Below are positions 50,840 to 58,944 of a stretch of DNA of 64,000 bases, piece after piece (within the stretch, counting starts at the first letter, position 1; each line of letters opens with the position of its first letter). Source of the stretch: RPQJ01 sp963823535 (GTDB lineage: Bacteria; Pseudomonadota; Gammaproteobacteria; Steroidobacterales; Steroidobacteraceae); the NCBI GenBank assembly GCA_963823535.1, contig CAWGLZ010000006.1:1426001-1490000 (forward strand), in the 5' to 3' direction. Both the position numbers and the translations under genes were made by a program. The notes under the pieces are model-generated. The model ran no database searches. It was not told the DNA's origin and saw nothing but the letters and a program-made list of their open reading frames with translations.

Positions 50840-53725
50840 CTAGGCTGCCGTGATCTTGCAGAGAGAGGCCTTGGTTTCCTGCATCATCGTCACCGAGTCG
50901 TAGCCGTAGGTGAAGATGGTATTGGCCGCGTCGCCTCGCACGTACGGTGCGGTCCCCTCAGGGTATTTCGCCAGCAGGTCCTCGCCCTGGAACCATCCGC
51001 CGAAGTGGTACGGCGTGAACACCACGCCGCGCCCGACACGCTGCGTGACCATTGCCTTTACCTTGATCCGGCCGCCTTCGGGACCCTCCAGCCAGATCCA
51101 CTGACCGTCCTTGATGCCGATGTTGTTGGCATCCACGGGGTTGATCTCGGCGAACATGTCCTGCTGCAGCTCGGCCAGCCACGGATTGGATCGCGTCTCC
51201 TCGCCGCCGCCTTCGTACTCGACGAGGCGTCCGCTGGTGTGGATGAGCGGATAGTCCTTCGAGTAGTCCTGCGCCTGGATCGACGCATAGCGCGTCGGCA
51301 GGCGCCAGAACGACTTGCGGTCTTCGTAGGTCGGGAACTTCTCCACCAGGTCGCGGCGGCTCGTATACAGCGGCTCGCGATGGATCGGCACCGGGTCCGG
51401 GAAAGTCCAGACGATGCAGCGTGCCTTGGCATTGCCATAAGGTGCGCAGCCGTGCTTGATGGCGACGCGCTGGATGCCGCCCGAGACGTCGTTCTTCCAG
51501 TTCTTGCCCTCGGCCGCAGTCTTCTCCTCTGCGGTCAGGTCGTCCCACCAGCCGAGTTGCTTCAGCATGTCGGCCGTGAACTCGGGATAGCCGTCCTGGA
51601 TCTCGGAGCCCTTGCTCCAGGAACCCTCGGCCAGCAGGTTCTGGCCCTGGTACTCCACGCCGAAGCGGGCGCGGAACGGCATGCCGCCCTCGGCGACCGT
51701 CTTGCTGGTGTCGTAGAGGTTCGGTGAGCCGGGGTGCTTCATCTGCGGCGTGCCCCAGCACGGCCACGGCAGGCCGTAATAGTCGCCGTCGCAGGGCCCG
51801 CCTTCCGCCTTCAGCGTGGTCGTGTCGAAGGTGTGCTTGTTCTCCAGGTGCAGCTTCAGCCGCTCCGGGCTCTGGCCGGTGTAGCCGATGGTCCACATGC
51901 CGCGGTTGATCTCCCGCAGGATGTCCTCGATCAGTGGCTCCTCGCCGTTCACCTGGATGTGCTTGGTCAGCTGTTCCGCGAAGCCGAGCTTCTTGGCGAA
52001 CTTGTACATGATCGTGTGGTCGGGCAGCGACTCGAACAGCGGCGCAATGATCTGTTCGCGCCACTGCAGCGACCGGTTGGACGCGGTCACCGAGCCAGAG
52101 GTCTCGAATTGCGTGGCCGCCGGCAGCAGGTACATGCCGTCCTGGCGGTCCGGCAGCACCGCCGAGTGCGTCGGGTACGGATCCACGATGACGAACAGCT
52201 CGAGCGTCTCCATCGCCTTCTTCATCTCGGGCCCGCGCGTCTGGCTGTTCGGCGCGTGGCCCCACATGAACATGGCCTTGATGGAGTCCTTCTGGGCGAT
52301 GTTCTCCGCCGGTTCGAGTACGCCGTCGATCCAGCGCGACACCGTGATGCCGCTGGTGTTCATCACTGGCACCGGCTTCTCGCCACCCTCGTAGCTGCCC
52401 GAGTCGAAGCGGGCCTTCACCCACTCGAAGTCGAGGTCCCAGACCTTGCACCAGTGCTTCCAGGAGCCCTCCGCGAGTCCGTAGTAGCCGGGCAACGTAT
52501 CGGCGAGTACGCCGAGGTCGGTCGCGCCCTGCACGTTGTCATGACCGCGGAAGATGTTGGCGCCGCCGCCGGCGACGCCGATGTTGCCGAGCGCAAGCTG
52601 CAGCACGCAGTAGGCGCGCGTGTTGTTGTTGCCGATCGTGTGCTGCGTGCCACCCATGCACCAGACGATCGTCCCCGGCCGGTTCTCGGCCATCGTCTGC
52701 GCTGCGCGCTTGACCTCGGCCTCCGGGATTCCCGTCACGTTCTCGACGACGTCCGGCGTCCACTTGGCGACTTCCTTGCGGATCTCGTCCATGCCGAAGA
52801 CGCGCTGGCTGATGTATTCCTTGTCCTCCCAGCCGTTCTGGAAGATGTGGTACAGCAGCCCCCAGATCAGCGGCACGTCGGAGCCCGGGCGCAGCCGCAG
52901 GTACTGGTCGGCATGCGCCGCGGTGCGCGTCAGGCGCGGGTCCGCGACGATCAGCTTGCCGCCGTTCTCCTTGCCGCGCAGCACGTGCTGCATCGCGACC
53001 GGATGTGCCTCGGCGGCGTTGCTGCCGATGAAGAACATCGACTTGCACAGGTGCATGTCGTTGTAGGAGTTCGTCATCGCGCCGTAGCCCCAGGTGTTCG
53101 CTACGCCCGCCACGGTGGTGGAGTGGCAGATGCGCGCCTGGTGATCGACGTTGTTGGTGCCCCACATGGCCGCGAACTTGCGGTACAGGTAGGCCTGCTC
53201 GTTGCTGAACTTCGCCGATCCGAGCCAGTAGACCGAATCGGGCCCGGCCCGCTCGCGGATCTCGAGCAGCTTGTCGCCGATTTCGTCGATCGCCTGGTCC
53301 CACGAGACCTTCTCCCACTTGCCGGCGACCTTCTTCATCGGGTACTTCAGGCGCTTCTCGCCGTGGCCGTGCTCGCGGACCGAGGCGCCCTTGGCGCAGT
53401 GTCCGCCGAGGTTGAACGGCGAATCGAAATCGGGTTCCTGTCCGGTCCAGACGCCGTCCTTGACCTCGGCAATGATGCCGCAGCCCACGGAGCAGTGGGT
53501 GCACACGGACCGCTTGGTGACGACGTCGCCAGCGCCTGCGTCGGCCGAGGCGGCGTCGGCGCGCTTCATCATGCGCATCGACACCGTGGAGGCGACGGCG
53601 GCACCGCCGGCCGCCAGGCCGGTGCGGCGCAGGAAAGCGCGCCGGTCGATCGTGCGACCGAGCAGCCCGCCGGCGGCGGACGTGGAATCACCGGGCTCGA
53701 GGCTTCTCTTCTTGACCAGCTTCAT
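50840..53725 (-). CDS. fdhA: Formate dehydrogenase catalytic subunit (alpha), Mo/W-bis-PGD, Cys-type, Tat-exported
   Basis: A 961-residue periplasmic molybdoenzyme oxidising formate to CO2. The Tat motif RRAFLRR is near 28-34. The N-terminal [4Fe-4S] cluster is C-X2-C-X3-C...C (CTHCSVGCGI about 74-83; GGHCAKG). The metal ligand is Cys200 in RICHSTTVAG; no in-frame UGA, so it is not a selenoprotein. The downstream His of the active site is part of the same CH pair. Full length of the FdhN/FDH-O type. Molybdenum cofactor genes mobA-moeA-moaB and torD are in the same region. Confidence 0.97.
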   Translation of the reverse strand: MKLVKKRSLEPGDSTSAAGGLLGRTIDRRAFLRRTGLAAGGAAVASTVSMRMMKRADAASADAGAGDVVTKRSVCTHCSVGCGIIAEVKDGVWTGQEPDFDSPFNLGGHCAKGASVREHGHGEKRLKYPMKKVAGKWEKVSWDQAIDEIGDKLLEIRERAGPDSVYWLGSAKFSNEQAYLYRKFAAMWGTNNVDHQARICHSTTVAGVANTWGYGAMTNSYNDMHLCKSMFFIGSNAAEAHPVAMQHVLRGKENGGKLIVADPRLTRTAAHADQYLRLRPGSDVPLIWGLLYHIFQNGWEDKEYISQRVFGMDEIRKEVAKWTPDVVENVTGIPEAEVKRAAQTMAENRPGTIVWCMGGTQHTIGNNNTRAYCVLQLALGNIGVAGGGANIFRGHDNVQGATDLGVLADTLPGYYGLAEGSWKHWCKVWDLDFEWVKARFDSGSYEGGEKPVPVMNTSGITVSRWIDGVLEPAENIAQKDSIKAMFMWGHAPNSQTRGPEMKKAMETLELFVIVDPYPTHSAVLPDRQDGMYLLPAATQFETSGSVTASNRSLQWREQIIAPLFESLPDHTIMYKFAKKLGFAEQLTKHIQVNGEEPLIEDILREINRGMWTIGYTGQSPERLKLHLENKHTFDTTTLKAEGGPCDGDYYGLPWPCWGTPQMKHPGSPNLYDTSKTVAEGGMPFRARFGVEYQGQNLLAEGSWSKGSEIQDGYPEFTADMLKQLGWWDDLTAEEKTAAEGKNWKNDVSGGIQRVAIKHGCAPYGNAKARCIVWTFPDPVPIHREPLYTSRRDLVEKFPTYEDRKSFWRLPTRYASIQAQDYSKDYPLIHTSGRLVEYEGGGEETRSNPWLAELQQDMFAEINPVDANNIGIKDGQWIWLEGPEGGRIKVKAMVTQRVGRGVVFTPYHFGGWFQGEDLLAKYPEGTAPYVRGDAANTIFTYGYDSVTMMQETKASLCKITAA

Positions 53726-53786
53726 CGCTGAGTCTCCCTGGGTTGCAGAGGTGAGGACGCGTCTGGACGGCGGCGCGGGGCGCCCG

Positions 53787-53993
53787 TCAGATGCGTGCCT
53801 TGTCGTAATACTTCGAGATGTGCGGGGTCACGCGATAGCCCGCTGGCTTGCTCGCCTTCGGCCCGGTGTCCGCTGGCGGCGCCGAAGCGGCCGCGCCCGC
53901 GGAGCCGGCCACGGCCACGAGGCCGCCCGCCGCCGCGAGGTCACGCAGGAACTTGCGTCGGTTGGTCTTGCTGTCGCGCAGATCTCGAATCAT
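53787..53993 (-). CDS. Formate dehydrogenase region small Tat-signal peptide protein
   Basis: A 68-residue protein from ATG 53993, preceded by GAGGAAACC. The N-terminus has the twin-arginine stretch KTNRRKFLRDLAAAGGLVAVAGS; the C-terminal end is PHISKYYDKARI. This is the family found beside fdhA in many proteobacteria (formate dehydrogenase region TAT target, FdhX-like). Role unknown; may assist export or stability of the complex. An upstream in-frame ATG at 54008 overlaps torD. Confidence 0.88.
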   Translation of the reverse strand: MIRDLRDSKTNRRKFLRDLAAAGGLVAVAGSAGAAASAPPADTGPKASKPAGYRVTPHISKYYDKARI

Positions 53994-54004
53994 GGTCGGT
54001 TTCC

Positions 54005-54670
54005 TCATGAGGGCTTCGCCACGCCGGCGGCCGGGGTTGAGACCCGGAACGCCTGCGCCTCGACGCCGATGAACTGTTCGCCCAGCTGGCCCACGGCGCG
54101 GTAGAAGCGCGCCGAGCCGGCCGTCTGCAGATCGCGGAAGAACTGCGGCATCCATGGTTCCAGGTGCCGCGAGAAGAAATTGTGCTGCTCCTCGAGCGGC
54201 ACCGGGTCGGTGGCGCTGACCAGCAAGGCCATGGTGTCGCACAGCGCCGCCGCGTGGTCCTCCGGCTCGTGGACGCCCGGCTGGCGCTCGATGCCCAGCG
54301 CGCGCAGGTCGCCCCGCAACTGGGCCAGGGGCTGCTCCATCAGGAAGCCCGTCAGGTACCAGGAACCGTAAGGGACGACTTCTCCCCGACCGAGCCCGAT
54401 GAACAGCGCGTCATATTCCTGCCGCAGCGCCTGTGGGTCGGTTCGTGCGGCCGCCACGGCCAGCATCTGCCAGGAGGCGGCCAGCAGGCTGCTGTCATCG
54501 GCTTCCGGGGAGATGCCACGCAGCATTTCCAGCAGTGGGTCGTCCGGGGCCGCCGCGAGCAGGTTGCCGAGCAGCGCGTAGACGTTGCCGCGTATCCGGT
54601 CTTCGTCGGTGAGTGGACTCACCGGCGGAAGGCCCGCCTGGTCAGCTGCGCTGGTTTCGGTCGGCAACAT
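54005..54670 (-). CDS. torD: TorD/DmsD-family cytoplasmic chaperone for formate dehydrogenase
   Basis: A 221-residue all-helical chaperone. The redox-enzyme maturation signature appears as LFIGLGRGEVVPYGSWYLTGFLME (about 87-110) and the EPEDHAAALCDTMALLV segment (about 135-151). Binds the Tat signal of FdhA and checks cofactor insertion before export. First gene of the fdh operon; a sigma-54-type promoter lies 36-52 bp upstream. Confidence 0.92.
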   Translation of the reverse strand: MLPTETSAADQAGLPPVSPLTDEDRIRGNVYALLGNLLAAAPDDPLLEMLRGISPEADDSSLLAASWQMLAVAAARTDPQALRQEYDALFIGLGRGEVVPYGSWYLTGFLMEQPLAQLRGDLRALGIERQPGVHEPEDHAAALCDTMALLVSATDPVPLEEQHNFFSRHLEPWMPQFFRDLQTAGSARFYRAVGQLGEQFIGVEAQAFRVSTPAAGVAKPS

Positions 54671-54705
54671 CCATTGGTCTCTGAGACACGACCCTTGTTT
54701 GACAT

Positions 54706-54722
54706 AGCAAGTTCCGGGCCAG
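54706..54722 (-). promoter_or_regulatory. Sigma-54 promoter of the formate dehydrogenase operon
   Basis: On the minus strand CTGGCCCGGAACTTGCT, which matches YTGGCACGRNNNTTGCW at every fixed position but one. The GG (-24) and GC (-12) elements have correct spacing. It sits upstream of torD with a short leader. A sigma-54 activator gene is nearby at 58945-60378. Confidence 0.78.
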
Positions 54723-54792
54723 AGATTTTTGGGGAGACGGCACTGTCGCTCTCGGATTGTCCGAGCTTTACCAATAGAATCTGCTGGCCGTG

Positions 54793-54826
54793 CGACATTT
54801 TGTCCAAGTCTATCGTCAGAATGTGG
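54793..54826. promoter_or_regulatory. Inverted pair of 13-bp motifs upstream of the fdh sigma-54 promoter (candidate activator sites)
   Basis: CGACATTTTGTCC (54793-54805; complement GGACAAAATGTCG) and CGTCAGAATGTGG (54814-54826) are related to each other in inverted orientation. They match the pair at 60397-60440, with centres 21 bp apart here. Position about 70-120 bp upstream of -24 suits enhancer-binding protein sites. Inferred. Confidence 0.55.
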
Positions 54827-54838
54827 CAGGTTCGCGGA

Positions 54839-56503
54839 TCAGCGGCCCTTGCGGGCCTCCGCGGTGAACAGGTCCCGCACCCGGCAGTCCTCGCACATCT
54901 GCAGGCGCTTGCGCGAATCCTCGTCCTGGAACATCCAGTGACCCTCCAGCTTTCGGGTCAGCTTGTCGAGCATCGAGCGCGTGGCGAACGGCTTGCCGCA
55001 GGCCACGCAGCAGACGGGTTGCTCCTCGTGCAGCGTGCGCGGGCGTTCACGCGCCTCCTGGTCGTACAGAAAGCGCGGACTGAGCGTGACCGCGTCCTCC
55101 GGGCAGGTCCGCTCGCACAGGCCACACTGAACGCAGTTCCACTCGCGGAAATTGAGCTGGGGCAAGCCACGACCGTCCTGCAGCGCGTGCGTCGGGCAGG
55201 ACGACACGCAACTCATGCACAGCGTGCAGGCCGCCGCGTCGACTCGCACTTCGCCGAACGGGGCGCCCACCGGCAACGGCACGCTGCGCCGCGGCGAGGG
55301 GGCCTGTGCATGCAGGTGTTGCAAGGCGAGCCGCAGCGTTCCGCGCTTGTCGGCGGGCGGCGCGGCAAAGCTGGCGGCTCGCCGCGCCCCGCGCCGCGGC
55401 AGTCCGGCCAGCGACTGTAGTGCCGACTCCGGCTGGTCGGTGTTGACGAGTCGCAGGCAGTCGTCGTCGTAGCCCATGCCGACGAGGATCGCCCGGGCCG
55501 TGTCGAGTTGCTCCTGCAATGCCTCGACGACCTGCGGCGGCGTGCGATCCGTGGTCGCCAGCACCACGGCTTCCGCGCCGTAGGCGAGGCTCGCGAGCCA
55601 CGCCTCCATGCCGGCCGAGCCGATCTCCTCGATGGCGACAGGCAGGACACGCTCGGGCATCGCGGCGCCCAGGCCCTGCTCGAGTGCCGCAGTCGAGGCC
55701 GCGTCGTGGAGCAACAGGCATGGGGCTGCGCCGCCCGCGTCGCGGTAATCCTCCAGCATCCGTTTCAGGGCGCTCAGCAGGTCGCCCGCGACCGGATAAG
55801 CATAGGTCATGGCGCCGCTCGGACAGACCGTGGCGCAGGCGCCGCCGCCCTGGCAGAGGTAGGGATTGACCTGAACAGTGTTTCCCACCGAGATGATGGC
55901 TTCGGCGGGGCAGGCGTCGATGCAGCGCGTACAGGCCCGTTTGCCGCTGCGACCGTGCGCACAGATCTCCGGGTTGTAGTTGAAGTACTTCGGTTTCTCG
56001 AACTGGCCGCGCATCTCCGGCAGCGTCTCGACCAGTGCGGCCCGCGCGTCCTCGTCGGCGCCCGGCGCGTAGTAGCCCAGCGGCAGCATTGCCTGCCTGA
56101 GCAACGGGGGTGTCCCGAGATCGATCACGAGGTCGAAGCGCTGGACCGGAGGCGAGAGCAGGCCACCGAGGCCCTGTTGCCCCGCGTCTGAGACGAGGGC
56201 GACGTCAAAGTCCCCCAGGGCCCCGCGGATGAGCGGCCGTCCGCCGCGCACGATCGGGACGCCCTCGACCTGCCCGGCGTCCGGCGCGGACGTCCCCGGC
56301 ACGGCGACGACGCAGTCGAGCGAGCCGGCCAGGCGTCGCGCCAGCGCCAGCGCTGCGGATTCCTCCCCGACCACCAGGCAGCGGCCGTGGGAGACGAACT
56401 CGACGACAGCGGTCGGCTCCACCTCCACGAGCCGCAGGCCGGCCAGCGCACTGGCCCGGGCGCGTCCTTCCGGTTCGACTTCAGGCAGGCCCGCGATCGT
56501 CAT
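54839..56503 (-). CDS. Polyferredoxin-like 4Fe-4S protein of the fdh accessory cluster
   Basis: A 554-residue protein from ATG 56503 (GAGGAA Shine-Dalgarno). The N-terminal half is a Rossmann-like region without obvious motif. A central ferredoxin pair follows: CAHGRSGKRACTRCIDACP (about 181-199) and CQGGGACATVCP (about 218-229). A C-terminal pair: CTLCMSCVSSCP (about 431-442) and CVQCGLCERTCP (about 462-473). A distal CVAC...CEDC zinc- or FeS-binding set lies near 507-542. Found with DUF3305/3306 genes near formate dehydrogenase in other proteobacteria; probably electron transfer or assembly. The gene ends 168 bp before torD. Confidence 0.85.
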   Translation of the reverse strand: MTIAGLPEVEPEGRARASALAGLRLVEVEPTAVVEFVSHGRCLVVGEESAALALARRLAGSLDCVVAVPGTSAPDAGQVEGVPIVRGGRPLIRGALGDFDVALVSDAGQQGLGGLLSPPVQRFDLVIDLGTPPLLRQAMLPLGYYAPGADEDARAALVETLPEMRGQFEKPKYFNYNPEICAHGRSGKRACTRCIDACPAEAIISVGNTVQVNPYLCQGGGACATVCPSGAMTYAYPVAGDLLSALKRMLEDYRDAGGAAPCLLLHDAASTAALEQGLGAAMPERVLPVAIEEIGSAGMEAWLASLAYGAEAVVLATTDRTPPQVVEALQEQLDTARAILVGMGYDDDCLRLVNTDQPESALQSLAGLPRRGARRAASFAAPPADKRGTLRLALQHLHAQAPSPRRSVPLPVGAPFGEVRVDAAACTLCMSCVSSCPTHALQDGRGLPQLNFREWNCVQCGLCERTCPEDAVTLSPRFLYDQEARERPRTLHEEQPVCCVACGKPFATRSMLDKLTRKLEGHWMFQDEDSRKRLQMCEDCRVRDLFTAEARKGR

Positions 56504-57047
56504 GATGTTCCTCTTCCTCGTCGGACGGCGCGCCGGCCTCAGTCTGCGGTGCATTCGCCGCCACGGCCGTGCCGCTCGCAGCCACCGGCGATTTCGTATC
56601 TGGCGACTCGTCGCCGGCCAGCAGTTCCTTCGCGGCACGTTCGACGTGGTGGCGCATGTCCGCCGTCACGATGCCGCCAAGGGGGGCGAACTGCGTGTAG
56701 TCACCGCAGTAGTCGTCGAGTCCGTCGCAGACGTTGAACTTCGGGCTGTGAAACAGCTTGCGCAGGGCTGCGCGCCGCAGCAACGGATCGACTTCCGGCG
56801 CCAGGAAGGCGCTGTAGTCGGAGTCCTGATCCAGCAGGTCCAGATCCGGCAGCACGCGATCCGCGGCCACCGCCGGCGTCCCGGCCTCGAGCGGGTCCGT
56901 GGAGGTCGTCCGCGGCGAGGGCGACGCATCGTCCGCCGACCCGGTCGCCTCGGCCTCGCGGGACTCCGACTTGAGTCTTGCCCAGCGCTGCAGGAATGGC
57001 TCGCGTCCGGCCTCCTGATCGCGAGGCTTCGGGTCCCGTCCGCTCAT
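56481..57047 (-). CDS. DUF3306 family protein of the fdh accessory cluster
   Basis: A 188-residue soluble protein. The N-terminal FLQRWARLK segment (about 18-26) and central SDYSAFLAPEVDPLLRRAALRKLFHSPKFN region (about 75-104, with the Asp-rich YCGDYTQF following) are family landmarks. Low-complexity Ala/Glu tail. Function is unknown. ATGA overlap with DUF3305 upstream and a 23-bp overlap with the polyferredoxin downstream show tight coupling. Confidence 0.9.
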   Translation of the reverse strand: MSGRDPKPRDQEAGREPFLQRWARLKSESREAEATGSADDASPSPRTTSTDPLEAGTPAVAADRVLPDLDLLDQDSDYSAFLAPEVDPLLRRAALRKLFHSPKFNVCDGLDDYCGDYTQFAPLGGIVTADMRHHVERAAKELLAGDESPDTKSPVAASGTAVAANAPQTEAGAPSDEEEEHHDDRGPA

Positions 57048-57532
57048 GATTCCTCGCTCGCCGACCAGTCCGTGCGCTTGCGCTTGCGCTTTTCCTGCGG
57101 CATGTGATGGGTGACGACGAACGCCTCGAGGTGCTGGTAGACGTCGGGGGGGATCGGCGCCGCAAACACCTTGTCGTCGCCTTCGACGCCGGAGCAGGCT
57201 TCGTTCTGGTCCGCTGTCACGCGCTTGGGGACGAGGCCCGCCGGCTCTTCCTCGGTGCACAGCACGAACAGCGATGGCTGCCGGCCCGTGAGGTTCACCC
57301 AGTAGCTTTCGGCCGCGTCCCGGTAGAGTTCGAGACGCAACCCGCCCCACAGGAACTGTTCCTCCTCGCCGTCGCCCCGCACGGGCACACCCCTGGCCTC
57401 CCGGCCCGGAAGCTCGGCGCCCGAGACCACCCCGACGACGCGCCAGCTCGGCACGCGCCAACCCTGGCCGGCGACCATCCTGCGGCCCATGATCACCGTC
57501 ACCGGCAAGGTGACTCTCGGCCCCGCTGTCAT
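57044..57532 (-). CDS. DUF3305 family protein of the fdh accessory cluster
   Basis: A 162-residue protein from ATG 57532. It contains PVTVIMGRRMVAGQGWRVPSWRVVGV (about 10-35), LRLELYRDAAESYWVNLTG (about 65-83) and the PPDVYQHLEAFVVTHHMPQEKRKRKR tail. No membrane segment or cofactor motif. First gene of the DUF3305-DUF3306-polyferredoxin operon; divergent from the HTH/PBP regulator. Conserved gene linkage with formate dehydrogenase suggests an assembly or Mo-cofactor delivery role (inference). Confidence 0.9.
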   Translation of the reverse strand: MTAGPRVTLPVTVIMGRRMVAGQGWRVPSWRVVGVVSGAELPGREARGVPVRGDGEEEQFLWGGLRLELYRDAAESYWVNLTGRQPSLFVLCTEEEPAGLVPKRVTADQNEACSGVEGDDKVFAAPIPPDVYQHLEAFVVTHHMPQEKRKRKRTDWSASEES

Positions 57533-57727
57533 CGCGCGCCCTCCCGGTCGGCGGCCGAAAAGGCCGGCACGGCTCATTCTGCACCAGCCGACCCTCGATT
57601 GGGCAAGGTCCGCGCACGGCGGGATGCGGCCAGCGGTCCCGTACGGAACGAAAATTGCACAGTGCAGGTCAGCGGCGCCCGCGATCGGCGCCGCGCAGAT
57701 TGCGTGGATCGAGTGAGGCTTCCGCGA

Positions 57728-58672
57728 ATGTCAGCCACCAAGCAAGCCGCGACAACGGTCCCGGTCGAGACACCGACCGAGGACATGCCGCGCTTCATGA
57801 ACGTGCGCCAGGTTGCGCGCTACCTGCAGATCAACGAGAAGAAGGTGTACGCGCTCGTCAACGAAGGGCGCATCCCGGCCACGCGGCTCACGGGCAAGTG
57901 GCTCTTTCCGCGGGACCTCGTCGACCAGTGGCTGCTCGAGTCGAGCCACGGCGGCTTGCTCACCGATCGCATCGTCCTCGCCGGCAGCGACGATCCGCTG
58001 CTGCATCGCGCCGTGACGCTCATGGCGGCCGAACTGCAGGGCCGCGCACTCGTCAGCTACGCCGCGATCGGCACGCAACTCGGGCTTGCCGTCCTCGCCC
58101 GGCGGCGTGCCGACGTCTGCGCGTTGCACTGGGGGCCCGATACCGAGAGCCTGCAGCGCCATCCAGCGCTGTTGCGGCAGCATGTTCAGCATCAGGACTG
58201 GATCCTGGTGCGGCTGTTCCGGCGCGAGCAGGGCCTGATCATGGCGCCCGGGCTCTGGACCGGCGAGAGCCGCATCGCGCAACTTTTCTCCTCCGATGTC
58301 CGTTGGGTGGCGCGACAGGAGGGCGCGGGGTCGCAGCGATTCCTGCGCGAGATCGTCGCGGAGCACCGGCTCGACCCCGCGGACCGCAGGATCACGGCGC
58401 GAGCGTACTCGGAGCGGGACGCCGCCTCTGCCATCGCCACCGGGCAGGCGGACGTGGCGCCGGGCGTCCGGGCGGCGGCCGGAGAATTCGGGCTCGAGTT
58501 CCTGCCGATCGGCTGGGAGGCCTTCGACCTCGCGATGTCGCGCGGAATCTATTTCCGCACGCTTTTCCGTGGCCTGCTCGACGTGCTGCGCGGAGCGGAG
58601 TGCCAGCGGCTGGCGCAGGTCTTCGGCGGCTACGACCTGTCGGAACTCGGCAACATCGTCTGGACGCCCTGA
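57728..58672 (+). CDS. Excisionase-type HTH / periplasmic-binding-protein-like regulator
   Basis: A 314-residue cytoplasmic one-component regulator. The N-terminal MerR/excisionase helix-turn-helix reads FMNVRQVARYLQINEKKVYALVNEG (about 23-47) with wing LTGKWLFPRDLVDQWL. A PBP-like type II domain of the ModA/TupA kind follows (about 77-310). The fold suggests sensing of molybdate, tungstate or a cofactor precursor in the cytoplasm. Placed divergently from DUF3305, which it may control. Confidence 0.9.
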   Translation: MSATKQAATTVPVETPTEDMPRFMNVRQVARYLQINEKKVYALVNEGRIPATRLTGKWLFPRDLVDQWLLESSHGGLLTDRIVLAGSDDPLLHRAVTLMAAELQGRALVSYAAIGTQLGLAVLARRRADVCALHWGPDTESLQRHPALLRQHVQHQDWILVRLFRREQGLIMAPGLWTGESRIAQLFSSDVRWVARQEGAGSQRFLREIVAEHRLDPADRRITARAYSERDAASAIATGQADVAPGVRAAAGEFGLEFLPIGWEAFDLAMSRGIYFRTLFRGLLDVLRGAECQRLAQVFGGYDLSELGNIVWTP

Positions 58673-58678
58673 GGCCGG

Positions 58679-58900
58679 TCAATCCATCGCGAGCTGGTGC
58701 TCGATCGTGTGCCGGAGCCCGAGTTCGGGCACCTCGAGCACCATCACCGCGCGCAGTGGCTTCGACCCGTCGAGGCGTCCGCCGGCCAGCGCCGCGCGGA
58801 CCGCGTTCTCGATCTCGATCTGCGAGGTGATGCCGACCTTCTTCAGGAACTTGCGGATCTCGCCCGTGAATTTCTCTTCGTCGAAGGCGTGTTCGGACAT
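58679..58900 (-). CDS. DUF6494 family small protein
   Basis: A 73-residue protein: FDEEKFTGEIRKFLKKVGI (about 6-24) then AVRAALAGGRLDG and a C-terminal IEHQLAMD. Conserved small soluble protein of unknown function found near Mo/formate genes. It converges on the HTH/PBP regulator and follows the sigma-54 activator gene on the same strand (45 bp gap). Confidence 0.85.
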   Translation of the reverse strand: MSEHAFDEEKFTGEIRKFLKKVGITSQIEIENAVRAALAGGRLDGSKPLRAVMVLEVPELGLRHTIEHQLAMD

Positions 58901-58944
58901 GTCGCTCACCTCACAGTCTGCAATGACGGGCCGCGGCCCGCGGA

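Noticed and set aside
54751..54765. Palindrome CTCGGATTGTCCGAG upstream of the fdh promoter
   Set aside because: A perfect 6-bp inverted repeat with 3-bp centre, but no second copy was seen elsewhere in the window. Left as an unassigned candidate.
54619..54807. Minus-strand 62-codon ORF upstream of torD
   Set aside because: It spans the sigma-54 promoter and overlaps torD in another frame. No domain is recognised. More likely regulatory DNA.
57590..57620. Weak sigma-54-like match on the minus strand upstream of DUF3305
   Set aside because: TTGC is present, but the -24 element does not give TGGC at correct spacing. Too poor to call.
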